A stretch of 35,144 nt of DNA, taken from positions 1 through 35,144 of the forward strand of contig CALJRW010000119.1 of assembly GCA_937976335.1 (NCBI GenBank), written 5' to 3'. A program made the translations under genes and the position numbers. Below, one piece after another: positions 1 through 7,928 of the stretch. This DNA is from an uncultured bacterium (GTDB taxonomy: Bacteria; Bdellovibrionota_C; UBA2361; CALJRW01). The notes under the pieces were generated by a model. That model was not told the DNA's origin, did not search any database, and saw nothing but the letters and a program-made list of their open reading frames with translations. Positions within the stretch are counted from its first letter, which is position 1. Each line of letters opens with the position of its first letter.

Positions 1-38
1 TCATATTGTCTCCTCTTTAAATTTAAAGATGACAATAT
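1..38 (-). promoter_or_regulatory. RBS and start codon of an outgoing gene, inside a hairpin
   Basis: Read on the minus strand, positions 15 to 2 give AAAGAGGAGACAAT followed by ATG at 4-2, a strong Shine-Dalgarno with good spacing, so a minus-strand gene probably begins here and runs out of the window. The same stretch is an inverted repeat: ATATTGTC (3-10) pairs with GACAATAT (31-38), and inside it CTTTAAATTTAAAG (15-28) is self-complementary. The fold would enclose the ribosome binding site and start codon. The rest of 1-177 is the divergent upstream region shared with the SIS gene; nothing else is recognisable in it. Confidence 0.45.
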
Positions 39-177
39 CGGATTTTTCAATTTCAGATGGCGGACAATCAAAAAAGACTAATTCTTCAGTTATTTCAATT
101 CACTAAGTGGATTCTAGATGATTTTAACGGGACACTAGTGACTAGAAGCCTAAAGTAAAGTATATTAATTAATATAA

Positions 178-1710
178 ATGAGTTGTATTCAAGAATTAAG
201 AGCATCTGAACAAGCAAATAAGCTTAGTAGTAATATGGATAGTCTTAGTTTTGATGAGTTAAGTGAACTCTTTCTGATGTCTAATCAACATTTAATTCTA
301 GCATTTCAATCAGAAAAGGTTAAAGAGAGTATTAACAGCTTAGTTCAAGCTTTGTCATCAGATAATATTAGCAGATTAGTTATTGGTGGGGCTGGAACTT
401 CTGGAAGATTCGCTCATATTCTAGAAACTTTTTATGCAGATGCGCTTCAAGAAAAAGCTGGGATAGAGTTAGTCCCTTGGATTGCAGGTGGGGAAGAAGC
501 TATAGTTAAAACTGTAGAAGGTGCAGAAGATGATACTCTTAGGGCCATTAAAGAGTTAGGTCCTATATTGACTTCAAAGACGCATTTTAGTGGTGTTTCT
601 TGCGGTTTGTCTGCGCCATGTATTGCTATTTCCTTAGAATTAGCTGAAAAAGCTTGTGGCAGTTATTCTGTCTTTGGTGTTAATGAACTTTCATCAGCTA
701 GAGAGGATGAAATTTTAGATGATTTTATAGGCATTTATAGAAGAAGAAATAAAGATTTTCGCTCTATTTTAGAAGTTTCGTCAGAGTCTAACAAATTTAC
801 ATCCCTTACCCCGTTAGTCGGTCCTGAACTTCTAACTGGTTCCTCTAGGCTGAAAGGAGGTTCTGCAACTTTCTTAATTTACAAAATTGCTTTTGAAGCT
901 TTGATTACCAATAAATCTGTAATTGAGATTATTACAAGTGAAATAGAAAATCTTGAGAATATGAGATTTACTTCTAAACTTCCGAAAGTTATGGAAGAAA
1001 TGGCAAATTGTATTGAAAGGGGTGGTAGAGTTTTTTATCAAGGAAATGGTGATTTTTATAGAGCTTCAGTTTTAGATGCTAGTGAATGTCCTCCAACTTT
1101 TGGAGCTTCTCATGAGACAGTAACTGCAGTTATTTCATATGATAATTGTCTTCCTGATTTTTTAACATTTGATTATCATCAAGATGCTGATTATTTAAAC
1201 CAAGAGCAAACTAGAATTAAGGTTAGAGAAAAAGATATAGTTATTTATGTAGGTAATCAAGAATGCAATGTGCCAACTGGAGCATTGTTCATTGACGTAA
1301 TAGATTTCTTTCATGCAAAGTTAACCTTAAATGCATTATCTACTGGCGCTTTCGCTAAAGCGGGTTATGTATTTGGTAATAAGATGATAAATGTACAAAT
1401 TTCTAATTCTAAACTTTTTGATAGAGCTAAAGGGTTAATAAGAGAAATAGTTGGTATGGAGAGTAACATTTTAAATCTTAATCCCAAGGATGATTTAGCA
1501 GAAGCTTACTTAAGAAAAGCATTGTTAAAAAAAGATGTTTTAAATAGTGAAGATTGGGCTATTCAAGGAGATGATTTGTATGCCTTAACTCGAAGTGGCA
1601 TAGTTGCTGAGGCTTGCTTAATTGGAAAAGGTAGAACAGTTGTAGAGGCTCAGCAAGAATTATCTCTAAGCTCAAGTTTGAGAGATATTTTCGATCGAGA
1701 AAAAGATTAG
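178..1710 (+). CDS. Double-SIS sugar-phosphate protein, MurQ/GCKR-like
   Basis: Sugar isomerase (SIS) family protein of 510 residues resembling N-acetylmuramic acid 6-phosphate etherase (MurQ) and glucokinase regulatory protein (GCKR). The first SIS half carries the MurQ hallmarks GAGTSGR (71-77), a VEGAEDD segment (113-119), and TPLVGPELLTGSSRLKGG (211-228), which matches the MurQ signature region. A second SIS-like half follows (about 270-430, with GGRVFYQGNGDFYRAS). MurQ has one SIS domain and about 300 residues, whereas GCKR has two, so the architecture is GCKR-like. The likely ligand is a phosphosugar such as MurNAc-6-P or fructose-6-P; whether it is an etherase, isomerase or regulator cannot be decided. 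The gene stands alone, with no sugar kinase or PTS gene beside it. The start at 178 lacks a clear Shine-Dalgarno. Confidence 0.8.
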   Translation: MSCIQELRASEQANKLSSNMDSLSFDELSELFLMSNQHLILAFQSEKVKESINSLVQALSSDNISRLVIGGAGTSGRFAHILETFYADALQEKAGIELVPWIAGGEEAIVKTVEGAEDDTLRAIKELGPILTSKTHFSGVSCGLSAPCIAISLELAEKACGSYSVFGVNELSSAREDEILDDFIGIYRRRNKDFRSILEVSSESNKFTSLTPLVGPELLTGSSRLKGGSATFLIYKIAFEALITNKSVIEIITSEIENLENMRFTSKLPKVMEEMANCIERGGRVFYQGNGDFYRASVLDASECPPTFGASHETVTAVISYDNCLPDFLTFDYHQDADYLNQEQTRIKVREKDIVIYVGNQECNVPTGALFIDVIDFFHAKLTLNALSTGAFAKAGYVFGNKMINVQISNSKLFDRAKGLIREIVGMESNILNLNPKDDLAEAYLRKALLKKDVLNSEDWAIQGDDLYALTRSGIVAEACLIGKGRTVVEAQQELSLSSSLRDIFDREKD

Positions 1711-1735
1711 TTATTCTTAAGAATAATCTTTCTTT
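1711..1735. terminator. Possible weak bidirectional terminator
   Basis: TTATTCTTAAGAATAA at 1711-1726 is a perfect palindrome (6-bp stem, TTAA loop) followed by a T-rich run. It lies between two convergent genes and overlaps the last codons of the lipoprotein gene. The stem is AT-rich, so it would be weak. Confidence 0.3.
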
Positions 1736-1971
1736 TTACAATCCTCCATTATAAATGGTTTAGCCAGATCCCAAGGAACCATCACGAGATCGGCCGCTAA
1801 ACTAAACGGTAAATCAATCAAGCACCCTGCAGGCCCAAAATCATTGCATTTTCTCATACCAGAAAATATCTGTGCGCACTTACTTGGAGCTATATTATTT
1901 CTGGATTGAATTGTTCCGCAGGAAGAAAAAAAGGGTAAGAGTAAGGTAAAAATTAATACATAAAATTTCAT
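1717..1971 (-). CDS. Small lipoprotein, YceK/YidQ-like
   Basis: An 84-residue protein with a lipoprotein signal peptide: a Lys near the N-terminus, a hydrophobic core (residues 3-15) and a lipobox ending FFSSC with the lipidated Cys at 18. The mature part begins CGTIQSR and later contains IDLPFSLAADLVMVPWDL. This strongly resembles enterobacterial YceK/YidQ lipoproteins, which have a CGSI start and an LDLPFSL...LLLPIDI segment. Function in that family is unknown beyond envelope association. A few extra Cys residues (32, 42, 50 and 78 approximately) could form disulfides. It is convergent with the SIS gene and separated by 90 bases from the FliI gene downstream on the same strand. Confidence 0.7.
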   Translation of the reverse strand: MKFYVLIFTLLLPFFSSCGTIQSRNNIAPSKCAQIFSGMRKCNDFGPAGCLIDLPFSLAADLVMVPWDLAKPFIMEDCKKKDYS

Positions 1972-2061
1972 ATGTATGCATCTTACGAAAGATTTAAGGC
2001 TATTCCAATAGAAAAAAATATAACTATAGTTAATTTATAGTATTTTAAAAAGAAAAACTAA

Positions 2062-3363
2062 TCACAAACTCAATAAAAGCCTTTCTAGCCTACTTCGAGT
2101 CATTTCAAAATTTCTCTTTTCTAGTACTCCTTGGTTTAAAATATGATTTAACTCTTTTTCAATACTTAAAAAGCTTTTAAGCTCTTCATCAGCTGTTCCG
2201 CCAAACATTAAAATATCTTTATCTTTTTTCAGTCGATAAAGAATTTTATTAATTTTTGTAATCATATCTAAATCGTTTGAAGTTCTTATTTTATTCAGAA
2301 GTCTAGAAACAGATCTTGTGTAATCAATTGCAGGTCTTATGCCTTGACTTGCAATTTCTGAGCAAAGGGCAATGTGTCCATCTAGTAAACTTTTTATTTC
2401 ATCACCCAATGGATCTAGATCTCCTTGAGGGGAAGTTAGAACAGTGTAAATACTGGTAATTGATCCTTTACTATCATTGCCTGCTCGTTCTAAGAGTTTA
2501 GGGAGTTCTGTAAATACAGAGTTAGTATAGCCTTGTCTTACAGGGAGTTCTCCAGCGGAGAGTGAAACTTCTCTAACAGCTCTAGCCATCCTGGTGAGAG
2601 AATCAACCAGTAGAAGCACATTTTTCCCTTGCGCTCTAAAATATTCTGCAATGGTAGTTGCAGTATAAGGGGCTGTCATTCTAACAATTGATGGTTCGTC
2701 ACTTGTAGCGACTACCAAAACGCTCCTTTTAAGCCCTTCTTGGCCAAGACAATCATCGATAAACTCTTTAACTTCTCTCCCTCTTTCTCCAACTAGTGCA
2801 ATTACACAAACGTCAACATCTGCGTTTCTTGCAAGCATTCCAAGCAGTGTTGATTTTCCAACACCAGCGCTTGCAAAAAGGCCAATTCTTTGTCCATAGC
2901 CAATTGATAAGAGGTTATCAATTCCTGAAACTCCAGTTATAAGCTGTTTTTCTATTGCTTTTCTTGAGAGTGGGCAAGGTGGCTTACTATGAATAGTTCG
3001 TTTAATACCAATTTCTAATTCTTCATTTTTACTTGCTATAGGATTTCCCAAAGCATCTATAACTTTTCCTTTTAAATGCTCTCCAACTACGATACTTAGC
3101 TCGTTATTGCGCGTTTGAACATTTGCGCCAGAACTTAAGCCTTTTATTGATCCAAAAGGTGCTAAGCATGTTTCTTCGTTATTAAATGAAACGATTTGAG
3201 CTAGTAAATTTTTATGTTCAAGCTCAATTTCACAAATTTTTCCTAAACAAGCATTTGGAATTTTAGCTCTTATTGTTTCTCCTTTTGTGCCTAATACTTG
3301 ACCGCTTGCAGTTAAGCTAGAAGTATTAGAAAAATTTATATTTTCAATTAAGTCTTCAAGCAT
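2062..3363 (-). CDS. fliI: Type III export ATPase (FliI/SctN family)
   Basis: Hexameric ATPase that docks at the base of a flagellar or injectisome type III export gate and unfolds substrates. All core motifs of the family are visible: P-loop ASAGVGKST (164-172), the catalytic Glu in GERGREV (192-198), Walker B VLLLVDSLTR (249-258), and the SPQGDLDPLGDEIKSLLDGH segment typical of FliI/SctN. The length of 433 is normal. Several usually strict positions differ: the common GYPPSVF is QGYTNSVF. The start codon overlaps the end of the upstream FliH-like gene by 8 bases, so the two are translationally coupled. Sequence alone does not say whether this is flagellar or virulence-type; no other apparatus gene is in the window. 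Confidence 0.88.
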   Translation of the reverse strand: MLEDLIENINFSNTSSLTASGQVLGTKGETIRAKIPNACLGKICEIELEHKNLLAQIVSFNNEETCLAPFGSIKGLSSGANVQTRNNELSIVVGEHLKGKVIDALGNPIASKNEELEIGIKRTIHSKPPCPLSRKAIEKQLITGVSGIDNLLSIGYGQRIGLFASAGVGKSTLLGMLARNADVDVCVIALVGERGREVKEFIDDCLGQEGLKRSVLVVATSDEPSIVRMTAPYTATTIAEYFRAQGKNVLLLVDSLTRMARAVREVSLSAGELPVRQGYTNSVFTELPKLLERAGNDSKGSITSIYTVLTSPQGDLDPLGDEIKSLLDGHIALCSEIASQGIRPAIDYTRSVSRLLNKIRTSNDLDMITKINKILYRLKKDKDILMFGGTADEELKSFLSIEKELNHILNQGVLEKRNFEMTRSRLERLLLSL

Positions 3364-3958
3364 TTTGAATCAATTTCTCTTCTAATTGCTGATAAAGGTT
3401 ATTTTTTAAATCTTCAAAACTATTTTCCCAGTCGATATTTATAGTTCCAGAGTGAGTAGTAATTTTAGCTTTACCTTTCTCTATCTTTTTGTCACTCTCT
3501 ACGATATCAATTTCCTTTTTAATCTCTTTGTAATGAGCAGGATTTAATAATATTTTATCATTATTTTTAAGCTTTATTTTTGCAATTCCAGCTTTAATAA
3601 AATTAGTTAGGCTTTTAGTGTTAGTTTCAAGTTCTTCGCCAATTATTTTTTTCGCAAGAGATATAGCTAATGTAAGTGATTCTTTTTGTATTTTTTTGAA
3701 TAAATTTTTTTTAAAATTCTCAAATTCTAGGTTGTTTTTCTGTAAAAGAGATTCTGCTTTTTTTAGACCTTGCTTTAGCCCTTGTTCTTTTGCTTTATTT
3801 TTTATTTTTTTTGCTTCTAAAGCAATTTGCACTCTTGTTTCTTTAATTAAGCTTGCTTTGTATTGAGTAGCGCTCTCTTTTGTTTTTTTTGCCAGCTCAA
3901 GATATTGAGATGAATTAAGCTTTGAAGATTTGTATTTTCCTTTAATTTTATAGGTCAT
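3356..3958 (-). CDS. fliH: FliH/SctL-like ATPase stator-regulator
   Basis: Partner and negative regulator of the export ATPase, related to the peripheral stalk of F/V-type ATPases. The 200-residue protein has a Lys-rich coiled coil (about 15-95) with the FliH-like small-residue repeat EQGLKQGLKKAE (58-69), then LAKKIIGEEL (101-110) and ILLNPAHY (136-143). These match the conserved helix and beta-strand signatures of the FliH/SctL C-terminal domain. The immediate overlap with the ATPase gene supports the call. Identity between FliH and SctL is low throughout the family, so the flagellar symbol is provisional. Promoter-like TATACA on the minus strand lies just upstream (about 3970), but the -35 is weak. 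Confidence 0.75.
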   Translation of the reverse strand: MTYKIKGKYKSSKLNSSQYLELAKKTKESATQYKASLIKETRVQIALEAKKIKNKAKEQGLKQGLKKAESLLQKNNLEFENFKKNLFKKIQKESLTLAISLAKKIIGEELETNTKSLTNFIKAGIAKIKLKNNDKILLNPAHYKEIKKEIDIVESDKKIEKGKAKITTHSGTINIDWENSFEDLKNNLYQQLEEKLIQNA

Positions 3959-4012
3959 TGGCTCTCTATGTGTATAATCGACAATAAAGTTAAAAAGTTT
4001 CTAAAAATTCTC

Positions 4013-4134
4013 GTAAGCGTTCAGGTTGTTCAAGGTCGAGGCTTTTAAGTATTTGAAAAACGGAGGCGTGCTACTGCACGTTGAGTATTTTCAAATACTT
4101 AAAAACGAAGAGATTGGGCGACCTGAACGCTTAC
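4013..4134. repeat. 122-nt three-tier perfect hairpin
   Basis: The outer arms GTAAGCGTTCAGGT (4013-4026) and ACCTGAACGCTTAC (4121-4134) are perfect inverted repeats. Inside them TTTTAAGTATTTGAAAA (4043-4059) pairs perfectly with 4088-4104, and at the tip CGTGC (4067-4071) pairs with GCACG (4076-4080). Unpaired internal loops are richer in GC than the flanks. It reads as a dispersed palindromic repeat or a structured RNA. The remainder of the 3959-4316 gap holds TATAAT-like boxes (4166-4171 and near 4192) that may serve the bestrophin gene. Confidence 0.8.
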
Positions 4135-4316
4135 AAATTCTCTCATTTATTGTTTAAGTTGTTACTATAATTAAATAAATTTGATTAGCTTTATAATTAT
4201 CTGTATAACTTGATGATGGGCGGAGGTTTAGAACCAAATCAAGATAGAGATGCTAGAAGGTCAATATCAGGCAAGTAGTCACTGAAAATTCGCAAGTTTT
4301 AGCCTCTCCAAGGCCA

Positions 4317-5267
4317 ATGCGAGAGCCTGTATCATTAGTTGCTGAAGCATTTTCAACTAATCCTGAAGAAAAATTTGTCCCATATAGAGAGATTCTTCAA
4401 TCTAATTCAGAGGCTCTTAGTAGAGAATCCTTTCGTCGATCTGTTCATTATAGCTTTTTAATCTCAGGTGTAGTGCTTGCGATAGATAGACTTGTTTTGC
4501 CATTACCTTTTCTAGCTGACAATTATATGCCTAGTTTAGTTCATGGCGCATTTGCATTCTGTACATCCCTTTTGTTAGCAGCACGGGTGAGTAATGCCAA
4601 AGAACGATGGTCAGAAGGACGTAGTCATCAAACTAAATTATATGCCTCTACTAATAAAATTGCTATACAGCTTTCTAAGTTACAAAAAGAATACTATAGT
4701 GAAGGAGCAAAAGATCTTTTTAAAAGAGCAGCATCTTTATTAAATGCCTATACACGAACAGTTCAATGTTGCTTACATAACGATAGAGAAGCAAACAAAG
4801 CTCTTAAATTACTACCTAAAGATTTGAGAGAGCCTTTTAGCGAGGCAAATCATAAAGTTATTTTTATTGTGACTCACCTCTTAGCTACGGAGTTAGATAT
4901 TAAAAACCATCCAATGATAAAGATGGATCAAGAGACAAATTTACAGTTAAATATAAACAAAGAAAATTTACCAGAAATCTTTTCTTTATGTGAAAAAGTA
5001 AAAAACACACCAGTGCCGTCTGTTTTTGATTCAGGACTTGAGAAATCTCTAGGAGTTTTTCTTCTTACCATGCCTTTTACTGAAACCTTAGCAGCTATGG
5101 GCTACTGGAATATACCTGCGATCGCAACATGTGCGTTCTTTTTTAGAACTTTAATAAATGGTTCTAAAGAAATGGAGAATCCTTTTGACCCAGGAGTTAC
5201 AAACATTCCAGTGAAAAGTCTTGTTGCAAGAAACTACGGAAGAATTAAACAAATATTTAGTTTTTGA
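4317..5267 (+). CDS. Bestrophin-like anion channel
   Basis: Predicted inner-membrane pentameric ion channel of the bestrophin (formerly UPF0187) family. There is an N-terminal pair of hydrophobic helices (about residues 44-90), then ARVSNAKERWSEGR, which corresponds to the conserved R-x(n)-W region after TM2. A further helix pair lies near residues 240-280, and the C-terminal signature EMENPFDPGVTNIPV (about 287-301) matches the E-x-E-N-P-F-x-x-D-x-x-D-[IL]-P bestrophin motif. The length of 316 is typical of bacterial members. The ATG at 4317 is the only good in-frame start after a stop at about 4254; an AAGG lies 4 bases upstream. It is convergent with the next gene. Confidence 0.75.
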   Translation: MREPVSLVAEAFSTNPEEKFVPYREILQSNSEALSRESFRRSVHYSFLISGVVLAIDRLVLPLPFLADNYMPSLVHGAFAFCTSLLLAARVSNAKERWSEGRSHQTKLYASTNKIAIQLSKLQKEYYSEGAKDLFKRAASLLNAYTRTVQCCLHNDREANKALKLLPKDLREPFSEANHKVIFIVTHLLATELDIKNHPMIKMDQETNLQLNINKENLPEIFSLCEKVKNTPVPSVFDSGLEKSLGVFLLTMPFTETLAAMGYWNIPAIATCAFFFRTLINGSKEMENPFDPGVTNIPVKSLVARNYGRIKQIFSF

Positions 5268-5303
5268 ATAGTTTTAATCTTATTTTTTTAGTTTAAAAAC
5301 TAT
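5268..5303. terminator. Possible terminator between convergent genes
   Basis: ATAGTTTT (5268-5275) and AAAACTAT (5296-5303) are perfect 8-bp arms around a 20-base T-rich loop. The hairpin fills the gap between the bestrophin gene and the convergent arylsulfotransferase-like gene. The stem is AT-rich and the loop is long. Confidence 0.3.
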
Positions 5304-6499
5304 CAATTCACAAGATTATTTTTTAACTGCGAACAATAATCAATCTCATATCTTTGTCCTCGATTAAGTGGATGACTTGAGTCGACTTGCCAAACTATTT
5401 CCCCTTTTTTATTTACTTCAAATACACTAAATCCGTTATCTTCTGAAATAAAAGTATTTCCATTTGGCAATCTTCTCATAGAACCAGCAGCACCACTAAA
5501 AAAATTATCTTTATCTTTATATTCCCAAACAATTTCCTTAGTTACAGGGTTGACTTCCAGTATTCGTGTATATTTTCTAACTTTTCCACCATTATCATAA
5601 ATTAAAATATTTCCAGCTCCTGGATAGCCATCAGGAATCATTTGTGATTCATGCGGTGCGATAATAGGATTGTCTTTAGTTCCTGAATATTGCCAAACTA
5701 CTTTGCCAGTATCTTTATCTAAAATGTATGTAGTCCATAAATTTCTAAGCATAACCATAATGTTTCCAGGTTGAAATCTTAGATCTTTATTTCTAAACCA
5801 CTTATTATCTTTAAGCTTAAAGACTGTATTTGTGTGGCTCCAATCTCTATTTGTTTCTTTCCATTTTTCATGAGCAGGAGATTGATTGCACTTTCTTGCG
5901 CCACATTTTAAAAAATTAAGATGTTTGTCAGCATCCCAGCTCCAAACGACTTTAAGATCTGGGGTAATCTCTTCAACAATGTCTGATCTTAGTTTTCTAG
6001 GAATATTGTCTTCTTTGACGCTATATGTTCTAATTTTTTTTCTAAGTATTAGCGTATTTCCATTCTCTAATCTTTGTAAGTCATGATGAGGATCAGTCGG
6101 TGGGCTATATTCCCATACAACTTTTCCTTCCCAGTTGTATTCTCTGATTTTAAGATATTCTTTCGCTTTATTTTCTTTTTTTTCACTAAGGCTAGTTGCG
6201 TGAAGAACTAGTAAGTTGCAATTTGGAAGTAATCTTGCACGGTGAGCGTAGTAGGGCCATGACTTAACAACTTTACCTGACATATTTATAAGTTTAATCC
6301 CTCCTTTAACGGCAACAGGATAAAGAGTGAAGCCGGAAAGTGCTTCTTCAGTAGCTGGTTTTTTCAGTTTAAAAGAAATTTCAGTGTCTATAAGGGGGTT
6401 AGTTTTTTCTTGCTTCCTAATTCTTTTTGGCTTTGAGTAGCTTAGCTCAGGGAGTGTTAGTGTTAACGCCAGAAAGACGAGAAAATGTAAGTTTTTCAT
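5303..6499 (-). CDS. Exported arylsulfotransferase-like beta-propeller
   Basis: Secreted protein of about 398 residues related to the arylsulfotransferase (ASST, Arylsulfotran_2) propeller family. After a signal peptide (MKNLHFLVFLALTLTLPELSYSKP) comes GFTLYPVAVKGGIKLINMSGKVVKSW, the usual entry motif of the fold. Repeated W-E/Q-Y blades follow (VVWEYSPP, VVWSWDAD, VVWQYSG, IVWEYKDKD, IVWQVDSS), each trailed by an LPNGNT-type turn. Candidate catalytic-type His residues sit in DPHHDL, WSHTNTV and APHESQM. The family transfers sulfate between phenols, or simply binds ligands. I start it at 6499 rather than at the upstream ATG (6535), because only the shorter form begins with a standard signal peptide. 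Confidence 0.65.
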   Translation of the reverse strand: MKNLHFLVFLALTLTLPELSYSKPKRIRKQEKTNPLIDTEISFKLKKPATEEALSGFTLYPVAVKGGIKLINMSGKVVKSWPYYAHRARLLPNCNLLVLHATSLSEKKENKAKEYLKIREYNWEGKVVWEYSPPTDPHHDLQRLENGNTLILRKKIRTYSVKEDNIPRKLRSDIVEEITPDLKVVWSWDADKHLNFLKCGARKCNQSPAHEKWKETNRDWSHTNTVFKLKDNKWFRNKDLRFQPGNIMVMLRNLWTTYILDKDTGKVVWQYSGTKDNPIIAPHESQMIPDGYPGAGNILIYDNGGKVRKYTRILEVNPVTKEIVWEYKDKDNFFSGAAGSMRRLPNGNTFISEDNGFSVFEVNKKGEIVWQVDSSHPLNRGQRYEIDYCSQLKNNLVN

Positions 6500-6611
6500 T
6501 TGTTTGTTTCTAACATTATTGTAGAAAGATCTCAATTTTTATTGCAATGTGACCAAAGGCTAGAAAATAAAGTATACATTAGCTTATGAAGTTCTCTGCT
6601 TTCTATTATTG

Positions 6612-7682
6612 CTATCTAAATCTAGGAATCTTCAAACACTCAGTAGACTCATCTCTATCTTTATAATGATAAAGTTTTTTAGGAGCATGAGTATAGTCAT
6701 CAAATCCTAGTAGAATTTCTCCTTCTGCTGTTAAGAGAGTACTTAAAGATTCAATTAACGTATCTGAATTTCGATAGAGGTCGTTACTACATTCTCTGTG
6801 CATATGTGTAAAAAAAATTAAATCAAAAGATTCATCTTTTTGTTTAAAAAAATCACTTGCTTCCGTATTGCAAATGCCATCATACATTCTTAATCCAAAA
6901 AGATGTTGCTCAAGTTCTCTATATATAGGAGGTACTATTGCTAAGCCAGTATCTTCATTTTCAGTTTTATCATATGGCATTAAAAAATTACCAAAAGAAT
7001 GAAAATTCAACTTAACAATTCTTGGATCCTTCTGGCTTGTAAATGTAATATGTTCATCAGTTTGTTCACTTCTATTGAAATAAAAATCTGCTAAAGTTAA
7101 GTTATTGTCATAAAAGCTATGAGTTAGATCGTGTGAATTTGAATTTATCAAATTCCTGAGTTTAGCGTACCAAGTTGGATGCAAAGTTTTTGAAAAACTA
7201 TTTGCAGTGACAGTCACTTTACCATTAAACCAATGCACTAGTGTCATATTAATAAGAGGTTCTATTGCTCGTCGACAAGGGTTTCTTAGCCAAATTTGAC
7301 CTTCTTGTATGCATGACTTTAAGTCACACGCTGTAACTTCAACTCTTTCTGAATGCTGACTTGCTAGGTATCTACTTAACCAAGGCGAGCCAGAATGAGA
7401 TCTATGTTCTTCATTTTTCCCGCGGATAGAGGTTCCTGCAGAAAGTTCTAAAATTTTAATTTTTCTATGAGGATTTTTTTTAATTAATAAATTTATTCTT
7501 TCTAAAATATGAGAATGCTCTTCACGATGAATGCCTCTTTTTAGGTATGGAGAAATTTTTTCTGCAACAAAACCTGGAATCCCTAAATATGTTCCAAATT
7601 GTTCAGCAACGTTAAATTGATTGCAAAAGTTATGATAATCTTCTTTTGAAGGTTTTGCTTGTGATTGTGTAGTATGAATCAT
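6612..7682 (-). CDS. Divergent class I methyltransferase-like protein
   Basis: A 356-residue soluble protein that I do not recognise with confidence. It shows the outline of a Rossmann-like SAM-dependent methyltransferase: ILELSAGTSIRG (77-88) as motif I, VEVTACDLK ending in an acidic residue (D120) as motif II, FDLIFFTHMHRE (about 299-310) in the motif IV position, and LLTAEGEILLGF as the later strand. A long insertion rich in aromatic residues separates motif II from motif IV, which may form a substrate lid. There is no signal peptide and no transmembrane segment. The gene stands apart from the downstream exported propeller by 112 bases, and its upstream side opens into the repeat-rich gap. 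The substrate is unknown. Confidence 0.4.
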   Translation of the reverse strand: MIHTTQSQAKPSKEDYHNFCNQFNVAEQFGTYLGIPGFVAEKISPYLKRGIHREEHSHILERINLLIKKNPHRKIKILELSAGTSIRGKNEEHRSHSGSPWLSRYLASQHSERVEVTACDLKSCIQEGQIWLRNPCRRAIEPLINMTLVHWFNGKVTVTANSFSKTLHPTWYAKLRNLINSNSHDLTHSFYDNNLTLADFYFNRSEQTDEHITFTSQKDPRIVKLNFHSFGNFLMPYDKTENEDTGLAIVPPIYRELEQHLFGLRMYDGICNTEASDFFKQKDESFDLIFFTHMHRECSNDLYRNSDTLIESLSTLLTAEGEILLGFDDYTHAPKKLYHYKDRDESTECLKIPRFR

Positions 7683-7706
7683 GAGTTTTAAGTTAAAAAT
7701 TCATAT

Positions 7707-7757
7707 ATAGTAAGTCTAAAAAAGAATTTCCCTAGGATGTTATTTTAGACTTACTAT
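7707..7757. repeat. 51-bp hairpin repeat, copy 1
   Basis: Arms ATAGTAAGTCTAAAA (7707-7721) and TTTTAGACTTACTAT (7743-7757) are a perfect 15-bp inverted repeat. The loop contains AGAATTTCCCTA. A second copy of exactly the same length lies inverted at 9460-9510. Confidence 0.85.
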
Positions 7758-7850
7758 TTGATGTTATCTCAATGAATTTGGCTAAACAAATTTTTTTATG
7801 ATTTCTTAAAATTTTTGATTAATGTTTTATTTAAACTAGTCAAAATCGTA

Positions 7851-7928
7851 TATACTAAAACACATTAGGTTTTTCCGCTTTTTTGTCAAAGACTAAACGT
7901 CTTTGCCTAAATTTTGTGTTTTAGTATA
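7851..7928. repeat. Nested hairpin module with CATTAGGTTTTTCC core
   Basis: Perfect 14-bp arms TATACTAAAACACA (7851-7864) and TGTGTTTTAGTATA (7915-7928) enclose ATTAGGTTTTTCCG and an inner perfect hairpin CAAAGAC/GTCTTTG (7887-7905). The core sequence recurs at 34839-34852 and, inverted, at 8210-8226, 35118-35130 and elsewhere, although the arms differ. Confidence 0.8.

Noticed and set aside
3618..3866. 82-codon open frame on the plus strand
   Set aside because: It is antisense to the FliH-like gene, Phe/Lys-rich because it mirrors Lys codons, and has no ribosome binding site.
4213..4278. 21-codon frame (MMGGGLEPNQ...) upstream of the bestrophin gene
   Set aside because: It is short, in another frame, has no clear ribosome binding site and no sign of a frameshift joining it to the channel; at most an upstream leader peptide.
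5886..6086. 66-codon open frame on the plus strand
   Set aside because: Shadow of the arylsulfotransferase-like gene with no independent support.
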